Shown here: piece after piece, positions 1-9,252 of the stretch
How the letters are laid out: every line of letters begins with the position of its first letter
How positions within the stretch are numbered: position 1 is the first letter of the stretch
Origin: Rummeliibacillus pycnus_B
GTDB lineage: Bacteria > Bacillota > Bacilli > Bacillales_A > Planococcaceae
NCBI RefSeq assembly: GCF_050459865.1
Contig: NZ_JBCMNM010000042.1
Location: forward strand, 1-64,000
Length of the DNA: 64,000 nt
Reading direction: 5' to 3'
Notes under the pieces: model-generated
What the model was told of the DNA's origin: nothing
The model's input: the letters and a program-made list of their open reading frames with translations, nothing else
Databases searched by the model: none
Position numbers and translations under genes: made by a program

Positions 1-43
1 TTTCCCGCAGGAGTCGCCGTCTTCCGCTCCATTGAACGGTTCT
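1..43. repeat. 3' end of a GC-rich interspersed repeat
   Basis: The first 43 bases are far richer in G+C than the AT-rich DNA after them and read as the end of the 'CCCGCAGGAGTCGCCGTCTT' type of interspersed element that I recall from many Bacillaceae genomes. The window starts inside it, so its length and other end cannot be seen. Identification rests on memory of similar sequences, not on a second copy in this window. Confidence 0.4.
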
Positions 44-322
44 AATTAGATATAGCATATAGATTTATTAGTAGTTACTTATTTTTAAAGTGAAAAACAT
101 AAATAAATACTCTGATTTTTTTGATAATACATAAAGGAGAGGGGAGAAATGTAAAACTCCTAAAAACCCCCTTAAAGAGTTATTTGTAAATTCTCTATTG
201 ATAGCTACCACAAAATAGAATGAAAGATTAATATTTTTGATTCCAAATTAATATAAATGATTAGAAAGCGAATATAGATAGAATCTCACCAGATATATTG
301 AGAAGAAACGAGGAGATTAAAG
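44..322 (+). other. AT-rich leader, no gene
   Basis: No open frame of coding character is seen. The only clear signal is a GAGGAGA ribosome binding site at about 310-316, just ahead of the acyl-CoA ligase start. The promoter of that operon presumably lies here, but no convincing -35/-10 pair was picked out. Confidence 0.5.
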
Positions 323-1882
323 ATGGATATCGGTCATTTCACAAGGAGATTGTATAGAGCACGAGATGAACAATTGAAGCAAAAAACGGCAGTGCAAGAA
401 GAATCAGGTCGTTCATGGAGTTTTGCAGAACTACATGAAAAATCCAATGCTTATGCGAATCAGCTTCTGAAAATGGGTGTGAAAAAAGGGGATCGTGTAG
501 GGATTCTTCTTTACAATTGTTTGGAGTATTTTGCATTATATTTTGCCATTGGTAAAGTTGGCGCGATTGCTGTTCGCATTAATTTTAGACTCACTGCAAA
601 TGAACTTGAGTACATTCTCAATGATTCTAAAGCTAAAATTCTTTGTTTTCACGAAGAATTGGGTGAAAAAATAGCTCCGATTTATGAAAAAATCTGTACG
701 GAAGATTTTATTTGTCTTACCAATAATGGGGAAATACCGAATCGGGCGCATGATTGGAATGTATTATCTAATGGATCGACAGAAGAAGTTGACAGTACCC
801 AGATTTCCATCAATGATCCAGTTATGCTTATGTACACATCTGGGACAACTGGTAGACCAAAAGGAGCGCTTTGGACACATAATACGACCTATTGGTTTTC
901 AACAATTCAAATTATGCAATGGGGTATTACAGGAAATGAGATTGCGATGACAACCGGTCCATTGTATCATGTTGGCGCAATGGAAGATGTGGCATTGCCC
1001 GTTCTATTAATGGGAGGGACGGTCATCATTACCAAAAGTAAAGGATTCGAAATAGAACGCGTACTAAAGGTATTTGAGAAAGAGCAGGTTACGGATTGTT
1101 TCTTATTCCCATTTATGATTTACGACATGTTAAATTTGCCGAACTTGTCAGATTATCAGTTAGCACAATTAAAAACAATCTATACTGGCGGAGATTCATT
1201 GATGCCTTGGGCTATAGAAGAAATATATCGACTTTATCCACAAGTTGGGATTGTACAAGTGTATGGTTTAACGGAAGGACAACCGATTGCTGCTTGTTTA
1301 GATCCAAAGTACTCCTTAACGAAAAGTGAAACGGTTGGAAAACCACTTCCATTAACCGAAATACGAGTGATGAAGGACGAAGAGAGTGAGGCTTTACCAG
1401 GTGAGGTTGGAGAAATTTGGATTAAGAGTCCAGGTGTTTCCGAAGGGTATTGGGAAAAGCCTGAAGCAACAGCAGAAACATTTTGTAATGGCTGGTGTAA
1501 AACAGGGGATTTAGGAAAATTTGATGAAGAAGGATTTTTATCAATAGCAGGTCGTAAAAAAGATATGATTCGAAGTGGTGGAGAAAACATTTATGCAGCA
1601 GAAATTGAAGATGTCTTTTACCGACATGAAGCGGTAAAAGCCGTCTCTGTGATTGGGATACCCGACAAAAAGTATATTGAATCTGTATGTGCAGTGATTG
1701 TTTTGAAAGAGGATGCCAAGGTATCAGAAGAAGCGTTAATCCAATATAGTAAGCAGTTTTTAGCAAGTTATAAAACGCCTAAAAAAGTAATTTTTGTAGA
1801 TGACATTCCCCGTACACCTTCTGGAAAGGTGAAGAAGTTTGAGTTACGCGATATATATGGTATTGAAGGAGGGGTTTTATGA
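323..1882 (+). CDS. Acyl-CoA synthetase (AMP-forming ligase)
   Basis: A 519-residue member of the ANL (acyl-CoA synthetase/AMP ligase) superfamily, expected to activate a carboxylic acid with ATP and join it to CoA in the cytoplasm. The P-loop-like AMP-binding motif YTSGTTGRPKGA is at residues 171-182, YGLTEG follows near 312, the GWCKTGDLG hinge motif near 393, and the C-terminal lysine motif PRTPSGKVKK near 497; length is normal for the family. The start is supported by GAGGAGA about 6 bases upstream. The last codons overlap the next gene (ATGA), so the two are co-translated; pairing with an enoyl-CoA hydratase suggests fatty or branched/aromatic acid breakdown. The exact acid cannot be told from sequence by eye. 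Confidence 0.93.
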   Translation: MDIGHFTRRLYRARDEQLKQKTAVQEESGRSWSFAELHEKSNAYANQLLKMGVKKGDRVGILLYNCLEYFALYFAIGKVGAIAVRINFRLTANELEYILNDSKAKILCFHEELGEKIAPIYEKICTEDFICLTNNGEIPNRAHDWNVLSNGSTEEVDSTQISINDPVMLMYTSGTTGRPKGALWTHNTTYWFSTIQIMQWGITGNEIAMTTGPLYHVGAMEDVALPVLLMGGTVIITKSKGFEIERVLKVFEKEQVTDCFLFPFMIYDMLNLPNLSDYQLAQLKTIYTGGDSLMPWAIEEIYRLYPQVGIVQVYGLTEGQPIAACLDPKYSLTKSETVGKPLPLTEIRVMKDEESEALPGEVGEIWIKSPGVSEGYWEKPEATAETFCNGWCKTGDLGKFDEEGFLSIAGRKKDMIRSGGENIYAAEIEDVFYRHEAVKAVSVIGIPDKKYIESVCAVIVLKEDAKVSEEALIQYSKQFLASYKTPKKVIFVDDIPRTPSGKVKKFELRDIYGIEGGVL

Positions 1883-2667
1883 ATAGTAAAGAAAAGGTAA
1901 GCTTAACAATTGAAAATCAAATAGCCATTCTTATGATCCAAAATCCACCTGTGAATATACTTGATGCAGAGGTAGTCGAGGAATTACATCATAAAATTGA
2001 TGAAATAGAACAAACATCAGCTATCAAAGTTGTGCTGATGACGGGAGATGGGGGAAAGGCATTTATGGCAGGAGGAGACATTAAGTCTTTTCCTGAATGG
2101 ATTGGAAAAGGGGTAGATGTTGCTAAGGAGAAATCACAATGGCTACAACACCCACTCAATCGAATCGAAGCATTGCCTTACCCAACTATCTGTATATTAA
2201 ATGGTGTTGCTCTTGGTGGAGGGTGTGAATTGGCATTAGCTTGTGATATTCGCATCGCAGAAGAACATGTAAAGATAGGTTTACCAGAAATAAAACTTGG
2301 CCTTTTCCCTGGTGCTGGTGGTACACAAAGACTTACCAGATTAGTAGGAAAGGCGAAAGCCAAAGAAATCATTTTCACAGGGGAACCTCTATCAGCCGAT
2401 CAGGCCCTAGCAATAGGATTAGTGAATACAGTTGTTCCGAAATGGTATGGCTTAACATCTGGGATACAATTGGCAAAAAAAATTGCCACTCATTCACGCG
2501 AAGCATTAACCTATGCGAAACAAGCAATCGATGAGGGATTTGAACAATGCCTATCGGATGCTCTTTTAACCGAAGCTGACTATTTTGGCCGTGTGTTCCA
2601 AACAGAAGACATTAAAGAAGGCGTTTCAGCATTTATCGAAAAAAGAAAACCGCAGTTTTTGGATTGA
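1879..2667 (+). CDS. Enoyl-CoA hydratase/isomerase family protein
   Basis: A 262-residue crotonase-fold protein, expected to hydrate 2-enoyl-CoA in acid catabolism. The oxyanion-hole segment NGVALGGGCELALACD spans residues 108-123, followed by GLPEIKLGLFPGAGG. Both glutamates that act as acid/base in enoyl-CoA hydratases are present (Glu117 in GGCE and Glu137 in GLPE), so hydratase chemistry is plausible rather than a glutamate-less crotonase variant. The start codon overlaps the stop of the acyl-CoA ligase, indicating translational coupling in a two-gene operon that ends at a strong terminator. Other crotonase activities (isomerase, lyase) cannot be excluded. Confidence 0.92.
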   Translation: MNSKEKVSLTIENQIAILMIQNPPVNILDAEVVEELHHKIDEIEQTSAIKVVLMTGDGGKAFMAGGDIKSFPEWIGKGVDVAKEKSQWLQHPLNRIEALPYPTICILNGVALGGGCELALACDIRIAEEHVKIGLPEIKLGLFPGAGGTQRLTRLVGKAKAKEIIFTGEPLSADQALAIGLVNTVVPKWYGLTSGIQLAKKIATHSREALTYAKQAIDEGFEQCLSDALLTEADYFGRVFQTEDIKEGVSAFIEKRKPQFLD

Positions 2668-2719
2668 TGAAGTAGCAGAAAAGGCGAAGAAAGTTTTCAT
2701 AAATTCATTTTAATCATGT

Positions 2720-2757
2720 AGAACATTGATTTTATTAAAATTGATGTTCTTTTTTTC
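2720..2757 (+). terminator. Rho-independent terminator of the ligase/hydratase operon
   Basis: AGAACAT...ATGTTCT stem extended to about 14 pairs with two G-T pairs, a short TTA-type loop and a run of seven T. It lies about 50 bases after the hydratase stop. Confidence 0.85.
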
Positions 2758-3274
2758 TTTGGGAAAAATTTTTAATGCCATTTGATCGAATCACTTTTGG
2801 AGGATTTTAGTGATCATTCAATACTTATTTTGTAAATTATCCTTCAATAGTAAAATGAGTTTATTTAATCTATTTAACCCTAAAATAGAAAAATAAGAGA
2901 AATGGAATGTATTCTGTAATTCCGTTTGACGAATTTTACTTATTGTAAATTACAAATTTTTACAAAAAATTGGTAGATACAGAGTGAAGTGGTTTCTGAA
3001 CATTGATAAAAGAAATAATCATATATACTGGGATATTTAAAATAGTACTTTTGAACAACTTGTTAAAACCTTTATATGGAAGATTAACGAGTGGTTTAAT
3101 ATATAGGGATTTGGAGAATTTTTTTAAATTTTGCATTCTCAATTTGATTAGTATATAAATATAACTCTTATTGACCAGTATTATCCACCTTCATTAAAAT
3201 GGAATTATTGAATTTTTTTACATTTAAGGGAACTGTCTTTTGTTATTAATTCGTAAATAATGAATTTTCCAAAA
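2758..3274. other. AT-rich intergenic region, nothing recognised
   Basis: About 500 very AT-rich bases with no credible gene. A 60-codon minus-strand frame at 2960-3142 has no ribosome binding site and low-complexity composition and is not called. The promoter of the first toxin gene should lie in the right-hand part. Confidence 0.5.
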
Positions 3275-3290
3275 TGGGGTGGAGAAGTAC

Positions 3291-5072
3291 GTGAAATTGT
3301 TATATGAGGATGCCAAATGGAAAAAAATCGCCTCTGCACTACAAAATGTCAATGAAGCACATAAGTATGACAATAAATATGAGGATGCAGATAATCTTTT
3401 CGACGATTCCAAAAAGGATATCTCTGAAAAAGATGTCGATGGTGCGATCACTTTTAAACCTCAAGAATATCAGCCAGAAGCAAAGCCGATTCGCCAAGAT
3501 TACAAAAAACTGTATGATTATGCCAAAGGAATTGGTAAAATTATAGATGAAAAAGTAGATACCCCTTTTTATAAATCCCTTGATGGCTACATACAAAAGA
3601 TGGCGGATTTCAATGTAACATCTTACAGTACAGCCAATACGATTAACGTCAAAGAGGGAATCCTTTTTAAAACTAATAAAAAAGAAATTACACTAAATGA
3701 TTTATACGAAGCAGATACAACTTACTCAGCCAATCTCAAAACAGAGTACGAGGCTTGGAAACTTCAAAATCCTAGTGAAGAAGCCTCGGAAGAAGATTAT
3801 CGTACAGCTGCACTAAACAGCGGTGCATTCGAATATGAAGGAATACGAGCAGGACAAGAGAAGAAAGAGTTTTGGTACAATCTGATTGCAGCTGGTGTTG
3901 TGATTGGATTATCCATTGTTTGTCCGCCAGCAGGACTAGCCGCAGGGGCTATCTACACAGCAATCGATGTAGGAGGAGCTGTCAAAGGAGAAGACCTGAT
4001 CTCAGGAAGAAAACTCTCCGATGAAGAACGACTGATGCGAGGCGTTTTTGCAATCGCACCAGGAGTAGGGGGACTCGCTGCAAAATCCCTGTTAAAAAAT
4101 GTTCCAGCACTAGCCAATGTTCTGAAAACAACTGCTAAAACATTGGATGATGCCGTCAAACCGCTTAAAAACACCATTAACGGAGTGAAAATCCAATCAA
4201 AAGCAGTGTATTCGACTGTGGTAAGTAACGCTAAAAAACTAGGTGGTCAGCATGTAAATCAACTCAAATACGCCCTGTCCCATCCGGTAGGAGCAGTAGT
4301 GACCTCAAAGACAGGACAAAAAACCATTCGAGAATCTGCTAAATTTATCGATAACGCCTTACGACCAGTCGAAGTTCGAACCGCGCAAACAACAACGGGT
4401 AACAAGGTATTTGCAGGATTTGAACGAGGCGAATCGACTGGTAGGTTTACAGGGAAAGCTGATAATTATATAGCCATAAAGCAGGCGGAGAAGGATGCTA
4501 TAAAGGGTACTAATGGTACGGGAAAAGATCTAAGTAATATAGAACTGGGAAATGCTGATTTAGAAAACCTACGTAAAAAATGGAATGTACCAGAAACACA
4601 TACTATTGCAGTAGGAAAAACAAATATAAAAGGACTTAAGGATTTGACTTTTGAAGGAGGTTCTCCAGAAGTAAGAAAAGAAGCAGGATTGCCTTCATTA
4701 GATGAAATCTTACCTAATAGGGAGATTAGGGCTCCATATGATCATCTAAAAAATCCTAAGTTAGCACAGTTTACAAGGCATGCTGAAGAAGGAGTTTTAA
4801 ACGAGTTTGATTCTGCTGTCAAAAAAGCAGGAATCGAACCAAGAGAAGTTACAGGAACTTTAAAAATACACCAATCCAATCCAAGAGGTGTTTGTAATAA
4901 ATGCAGTAAAGGATTGATAAAACCCTATCCACTTGAAAAAAGCGGGATATTTTTTCAAGCGAGTAAGAAATATCCTAACTTAACAATAGTCGTGACATCG
5001 GAGATTGATAAAAGTGTTAAAACCAATGGATTACTCTCTTTTATTTTAAAAAATGGTAAGATTATCGAATGA
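3291..5072 (+). CDS. Polymorphic toxin: pre-toxin TG domain + deaminase-like C terminus
   Basis: About 593 residues. Numbering below counts from an alternative GTG at 3279; GTG 3291 is preferred because GGTGGAG then sits at normal spacing. Residues 1-135 form an N-terminal trafficking-type region. Residues 195-265 contain a hydrophobic stretch (LIAAGVVIGLSIVCPPAGLA) and GEDLISGRKLSDEER, typical of the PT-TG pre-toxin domain. The variable C terminus carries HAE (501-503) and CNKC (539-542), the zinc-ligand pattern (H/C)AE...CxxC of deaminase toxins, so a nucleic-acid or nucleotide deaminase is likely. It is followed 16 bases later by an Imm6 gene, the expected antidote. No signal peptide is seen; export by a type VII-like system is inferred, and none is encoded in this window. 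The central part is repeated almost unchanged in two broken copies downstream. Confidence 0.82.
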   Translation: MKLLYEDAKWKKIASALQNVNEAHKYDNKYEDADNLFDDSKKDISEKDVDGAITFKPQEYQPEAKPIRQDYKKLYDYAKGIGKIIDEKVDTPFYKSLDGYIQKMADFNVTSYSTANTINVKEGILFKTNKKEITLNDLYEADTTYSANLKTEYEAWKLQNPSEEASEEDYRTAALNSGAFEYEGIRAGQEKKEFWYNLIAAGVVIGLSIVCPPAGLAAGAIYTAIDVGGAVKGEDLISGRKLSDEERLMRGVFAIAPGVGGLAAKSLLKNVPALANVLKTTAKTLDDAVKPLKNTINGVKIQSKAVYSTVVSNAKKLGGQHVNQLKYALSHPVGAVVTSKTGQKTIRESAKFIDNALRPVEVRTAQTTTGNKVFAGFERGESTGRFTGKADNYIAIKQAEKDAIKGTNGTGKDLSNIELGNADLENLRKKWNVPETHTIAVGKTNIKGLKDLTFEGGSPEVRKEAGLPSLDEILPNREIRAPYDHLKNPKLAQFTRHAEEGVLNEFDSAVKKAGIEPREVTGTLKIHQSNPRGVCNKCSKGLIKPYPLEKSGIFFQASKKYPNLTIVVTSEIDKSVKTNGLLSFILKNGKIIE

Positions 5073-5088
5073 ACATAAGGAGGAAATC

Positions 5089-5598
5089 ATGGAAAATAGA
5101 TTAGTTAATAGTTTGAAAAGTGAGCTAAAAGTGGGGTTTGTTTTAACGATTGCTGAAAGAGTATTTTCTGAAATCAGGAAAGATGATGAAAGATATCCAG
5201 AAGGAAGAGAAGCATTGAACAAATGCTGGTTATGGGTTGAAGCTCATGCTGTTTCTGGGGATGAATTATATGAACTTATTGATAATGCAGATTATACAGG
5301 AATATCAGAATTTGCTGAGGAAGAAGAAGACTTGGATATTGCTAGATTATGGTCACTCCTAGTGGATGCTGTTGCTTATACATCTTGGGAAGCTTATAAA
5401 AAAGAAAAGGTAAAATATTTACCACAGTCACTAGAAGGTATAAATGATGATAGTATTGATATCTTTACAAAAAGTGCAGTTGAAACTAGTTTTCTTACAA
5501 TAGATGAAATTGAAAGAATGACATCAGTTCTAAATAATTTTCAGTTTTCAGATAGTGAATCTTCAATAAAAAGAGAAGAATTTATAAAATTATTTTAA
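5089..5598 (+). CDS. Imm6-family immunity protein (first copy)
   Basis: A 169-residue acidic, mostly helical protein that I recognise as Imm6-like from the segments ALNKCWLWVE, GDELYELIDN and LLVDAVAYTSWEAYKK. It is expected to bind and neutralise the toxin encoded just upstream, inside the producing cell. The start at 5089 is chosen because AAGGAGG lies 5-10 bases ahead; a longer frame from 5053 inside the toxin gene has no such site. Two more complete family members (6296, 14030) and one 3' fragment (12879) lie within 9 kb, and the 3' fragment matches this copy closely at DNA level, including DNA past the stop codon. Confidence 0.85.
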   Translation: MENRLVNSLKSELKVGFVLTIAERVFSEIRKDDERYPEGREALNKCWLWVEAHAVSGDELYELIDNADYTGISEFAEEEEDLDIARLWSLLVDAVAYTSWEAYKKEKVKYLPQSLEGINDDSIDIFTKSAVETSFLTIDEIERMTSVLNNFQFSDSESSIKREEFIKLF

Positions 5599-6087
5599 AT
5601 ATATGAATTTATTTTGTAATACTCCTCTAAGAAGTGCAATATATTTAGTAGTTTATTTATACTAAAAAGTATTCATGTTAGAAATATTTTTAGTATCTTG
5701 TAACAATAAATCCCTCCTGTAAGATGTTTTAGTGTCAACATTTCTTGACCTATTCATCACACATGACGAAATATAAGCATTTTAATAAGAGTGAAAAAAT
5801 CAATCAAGTTACTGAAAATAAATTCGTCATCAGAATTGAACTTGTTTAGCATAAAATTAGTTTGGCAAGTTTGATTACTGAGGATGAGTTCCCCAAAAAT
5901 CTATTAACTAGTACCCTAGTAACCGATTTACTAAAATAGATGTAAGATAAGAATACTTAATCAGATTAAAAGGGATATTAGGAAAATGTAAGAAGATTAT
6001 AATACTAATAAAAAAACATGACCTAAAAGCACTTGTATTTATACAAAGGAGAACGAGTGCTTTTTTTGTTTTGGATAGAAGTTGTAT
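5599..6087. other. AT-rich spacer with one terminator
   Basis: No gene is supported. A 22-codon frame at 5764-5829 begins MTKYKHF but lacks neighbours and a clear ribosome binding site. The only firm element is the terminator listed separately. The first ~150 bases are repeated, partly diverged, at 13155-13250 behind the Imm6 fragment, showing that the duplicated unit reached beyond the gene. Confidence 0.5.
6025..6068 (+). terminator. Rho-independent terminator
   Basis: AAAAGCACT pairs with AGTGCTTTT around a ~22-base loop, followed by seven T. It probably closes the first toxin/immunity unit. Confidence 0.75.
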
Positions 6088-6279
6088 GATGAGTAACGAT
6101 AAAAAACTAGGTGGTCAACATGTAGATCAACTCATATACGCCCTGTCCCTGCTTTGGAGCATATAAAAAATGCTATTGAAAATTCATAACTCATGATGGT
6201 TGTAGCATATCCAAGAGATACATTATCTTTTGAGGTAATGAATGGGTTGACAGAAAATGTGGTTAAAATAAGAAAATAA
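6088..6279 (+). pseudogene. Relic of a PT-TG toxin (internal piece joined to a C-terminal tail)
   Basis: Bases 6088-6150 match the toxin-1 segment around 4225-4283 (reading KKLGGQHV-like) with few changes and then stop abruptly. The following DNA reads as a toxin-type C terminus, ALEHIKNAIENS, then a TAA at 6187, then LMMVVAYPRDTLSFEVMNGL and ending at TAA 6277. This tail lies 14 bases before an Imm6 gene, where a toxin end belongs. It resembles in layout the end of the intact deaminase-like toxin (hydrophobic strand, NGL, short basic end), so it may be the remains of a related toxin. A large internal deletion removed most of the gene. Confidence 0.7.
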
Positions 6280-6295
6280 GTGGGGAATTATAGTG

Positions 6296-6808
6296 ATGGA
6301 TTTTATCAATAATCTAAATACAGAGGCTAAGGTTGCACTAGGATTGGTAATAGCCGAAAATATGTTTAATATAATTAATATGGATGAACCTGGATATAAA
6401 ACAGGTAGAGAAGCACTAGTTTCCTGCTGGAAATGGCTTGAAGGTGAAAAAATCGATGCGGATGATTTGTGTAACTACATAGATAGTGAAGATTATGTAG
6501 ATGTAGCTGAGTTTGCAAACAAAGAAAAGGATGTACAAAAACAGTATGCATGGTATTCAGTTTTAGATGCTGTTTCTTACACAATTTATCAAGCATATAA
6601 AAAGGAAGAAAGAAAATTCGTTCCTCAAGTTGTTGAAGTAATTGATGATGAAACGCTAAGAATATTAGGTGAAAATGCGGTTGAATCTGGTTATTTTGAA
6701 ATTGAAAGTTTAAATAATATAAAAAGATACCTTTTGGAAAACTACTCAATAAATGATAGTGTTGAAGCCTATAATTATATAAAAAAGGATAGTTTACCAT
6801 TTATCTAA
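6296..6808 (+). CDS. Imm6-family immunity protein (second copy)
   Basis: About 170 residues, homologous along its length to the 5089 gene (ALVSCWKWLEGEKIDADDL, SVLDAVSYTIYQAYKKEE). A GTG at 6293 is directly ahead of the ATG chosen; GTGGGGA at about 6280 serves either. The toxin gene it should accompany is reduced to a relic immediately upstream, so this is an orphan immunity gene kept in working form, presumably protecting against toxins of kin or competitors. A good terminator follows 5 bases after the stop. Confidence 0.82.
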   Translation: MDFINNLNTEAKVALGLVIAENMFNIINMDEPGYKTGREALVSCWKWLEGEKIDADDLCNYIDSEDYVDVAEFANKEKDVQKQYAWYSVLDAVSYTIYQAYKKEERKFVPQVVEVIDDETLRILGENAVESGYFEIESLNNIKRYLLENYSINDSVEAYNYIKKDSLPFI

Positions 6809-6813
6809 AATAG

Positions 6814-6843
6814 ACCTTCTTCCTAAAGGGAGAAGGTTTTTTT
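6814..6843 (+). terminator. Rho-independent terminator
   Basis: ACCTTCTTCC pairs with GGGAGAAGGT (ten pairs, one G-T) around a TAAA loop, followed by seven T; it closes the second Imm6 gene. Confidence 0.9.
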
Positions 6844-6875
6844 CACTTTACCAAATCGAATAGCACCAATTGTTT

Positions 6876-6923
6876 AAACCTGGAGGGTTTGCTACTAAAC
6901 AAAAAGAGGAGATTTTAAAATGA
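6876..6923 (+). pseudogene. 3' tail of an HNH-type toxin gene
   Basis: Fifteen codons read KPGGFATKQKEEILK and end in a TGA that overlaps the ATG of the next gene. The intact-looking tail of toxin 3 near 11220 ends in the same PGGFATK, and there too a DUF6985-like gene follows. So only the very end of a toxin gene survives here, still attached to its immunity gene. Confidence 0.65.
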
Positions 6924-7389
6924 CTATAAACGACCCAATTTTTGGTGAACTTGAGTATGAGTATGGTTGGGCTAAGGATACCATTATTCATTTTTGGGGT
7001 AAAGAAACTGAGATATCTTTGAATATATAGATGGTGAAGAAGATGGGAAGTTTGATGAAGAGCAGTATATGGCCTATCAAGTATTAATGCAAAAATGGGA
7101 GGATTTACAGCCAATTTTATTGCAATCAACATTAGACTATTACAAACAAAAGCGACATGAACTAGGTTATGGTATAGGATTAAATGAAAATTATCCATTA
7201 GTTGAAACAACTGATCGAATTCTAGAAATGATAGCTTTAGATGGAATTGTTGTTCCGTATGCGGATATTTTTGAAGGTCGAGATATTGGAATTACATTTA
7301 ATTGTACATGGGATATAGAAAATGGATTAGGGCTTCGTTTATTAAATGAAAAAGTAATTGAAGTAGGTTACCAGGATGTCGCAATTTAA
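6920..7389 (+). pseudogene. DUF6985/DUF2004-like immunity gene with a frameshift
   Basis: The frame opens MTINDPIFGELEYEYG after AAAAGAGGAGA and runs to TAG at 7028. From about 7030 the other frame continues with DGEEDGKFDEEQYMAYQVLM to GYQDVAI at 7387. Joined, these match the intact 11259 gene from end to end, so one base has been lost (or two gained) near 7028. The family is an acidic ~156-residue cytoplasmic protein that I take to be DUF6985/DUF2004-like; its position behind HNH-type toxin tails in both cases is the basis for an immunity role. Family name is from memory. Confidence 0.75.
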
Positions 7390-7492
7390 AATAGGCTGTT
7401 AACAGTTTTTGGTGCCAGGTACCCAAACAATTCGGAAAATATGAAACAAATGAAGTCAGTCTTCAATCCTACTTAGGTTGAAGACTTTATAA

Positions 7493-8806
7493 ATGGGGAA
7501 ATTGTTAGTTTGTAATACTAAAATTACACTAAATGATTTATACGAAGCAGATACAACTTACTCAGCCAATCTCAAAACAGAGTACGAGGCTTGGAAACTT
7601 CAAAATCCTAGTGAAGAAGCCTCAAAAGAAGATTATCGCCAAGCCGCTTTAAACAGCGGTGCATTCGAATATGAAGGAATTCGAGCAGGACAAGAGAAGA
7701 AAGAGTTTTGGTACAATCTGATTGCAGCTGGTGTTGTAATAGGATTGTCCATTGTGTGTCCGCCAGCAGGACTAGCCGCTGGTGCTGTTTATACAGCCAT
7801 AGATCTTGCAGGAGCTGCCAAAGGATAAGATTTAATCTCTGGAAGAAAGCTCTCCGATGAAGAACGACTGATGCGAGGCGTTTTTGCAATCGCACCAGGA
7901 GTAGGGGGACTCGCCGCAAAATCCCTGTTAAAAAATGTTCCAGCACTAGCCAATGTTCTGAAAACAACTGCTAAAACAATAGATGATGCCGTCAAACCTC
8001 TTAAAAACACCATTGACGGAGTGAAAATCCAATCAAAAGCAGTGTATTCGACTGTAGTGAGTAACGCTAAAAAACTAGGTGGTCAGCATGTAAATCAACT
8101 CAAATACGCCCTGTCCCATCCGGTAGGAGCAGTAGTGACCTCAAAGACAGGACAAAAAACCATTCGAGAATCTGCTAAATTTATCGATAACGCCTTACGA
8201 CCAGTCGAAGTTCGAACCGCGCAAACAACAACGAGTAACAAGGTATTTGCAGGATTTGAACGAGGCGAATCGACTGGTAAGTTTACAGGGAAAGCTGACA
8301 ATTATATAGCCATAAAGCAGGCGGAGAAGGATGCTATTAAGGGTACGGGGAAAGGTAACTCGTTAAAATTAGAAGATTTTACTAAAGAAATACTGGAAAC
8401 AAAACCAATGAACTCGCCAATACCTAAAAAGTGGTTAGATAAGGGCGGGAAAATCTCTATTGATAGTGAAGGAACTTGGACTTATACTAACAAGTCTGGA
8501 GTATCTGTAAGATATCCAGATGGATACCCAGATTTTACACCGTTTATGCATCCAAATGTTAAACCGGTAAAAATTGAAGTTAATTCGCCTAAAAATAATC
8601 CGAAAGATTTTGAAAATGCAAATATAGAAGCTAAACTAAGTAAAGATACTGATCCTCCAATTTTCGACATGAGGAGACCGCCTATAGGATACACTTGGCA
8701 TCATTTCCAAGATGGTGAAACAATGCTTCTTGTAGAAAAAGATATTCATGATGAATTTAAACACATAGGTGGACAATCAAAGGTTAATGGGAAAAATAGT
8801 AAATAA
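7493..8806 (+). pseudogene. Second PT-TG toxin gene (HNH/WHH nuclease type), N-truncated with one stop
   Basis: Eight codons resembling the start of toxin 1 are joined to its residue ~135, so the first quarter is missing. From ITLNDLYEAD onward the DNA is nearly identical to toxin 1 until about 8345. A single stop, TAA at 7826, replaces the GAA codon of toxin 1; the same frame then continues unbroken to 8806. The C terminus is unrelated to toxin 1 and contains TWHHFQDGETMLLV and FKHIGGQS, the pattern of HNH/Endo VII nucleases with a WHH motif, so it would cleave DNA or RNA. A SUKH immunity gene follows 11 bases later. Restart at ATG 7871 could make a 311-residue fragment, but without the N-terminal part export is unlikely. 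Confidence 0.82.
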
Positions 8807-8817
8807 GGAGTGAGACT

Positions 8818-9252
8818 ATGGTGAAAATTGAAAAGATACATGAGAGTTTATCTATCGGAGATTTAGAGAGTTTTGAGCATAATCACAATATTACACTTCC
8901 AAAAGATTATAGAGATTTTTTGTTGGAATATAATGGAGGATATCCGAATCCCGGTATATATAAGATATCGGATGAGATAGGTGAAAGCATATTAAATATC
9001 TTTTATGGAATTGGTAGTATGTATGACAATTTAGAGAAAAAGTTTGATATTTTTGATGAAATATTAGAAATAGGATTTATTCCAGTAGCAGATGATCCGA
9101 GTGGTGATCAAATATGCATCGGAATAAGTAAAGAGTATTTTGGACAGATATTTCATTGGGTTCACGATGAGGAACATGATGAAATGGAAAATATGTATTT
9201 TTTATCAAACAATTTTAATGAATTTCTTGATAGTTTATATGAGGAACAATAA
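8818..9252 (+). CDS. SMI1/KNR4 (SUKH) immunity protein
   Basis: A 144-residue cytoplasmic protein with the SUKH-1 opening pattern: SIGDLESFEHN, then LPKDYRDFLLEYNGG, a central acidic part with PVADDPSGDQICIGI, and a final NNFNEFLDSLYEEQ. SUKH proteins are well-known antidotes to nuclease toxins in polymorphic toxin systems, which fits the WHH nuclease end directly upstream. The start has GGAGTGAG at about 8806-8813, partly formed by the last bases of the toxin gene. The gene is intact even though its toxin is broken. Confidence 0.88.
   Translation: MVKIEKIHESLSIGDLESFEHNHNITLPKDYRDFLLEYNGGYPNPGIYKISDEIGESILNIFYGIGSMYDNLEKKFDIFDEILEIGFIPVADDPSGDQICIGISKEYFGQIFHWVHDEEHDEMENMYFLSNNFNEFLDSLYEEQ

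Noticed and set aside
2960..3142. 60-codon minus-strand frame in AT-rich DNA
   Set aside because: Composition expected of random AT-rich sequence, no ribosome binding site.
6375..6800. 141-codon minus-strand frame
   Set aside because: Exact antisense shadow of the second Imm6 gene, rich in Leu/His/Phe, no start signal.
7608..7967. 119-codon minus-strand frame over toxin 2
   Set aside because: Shadow of conserved toxin coding DNA; no ribosome binding site and no family features.
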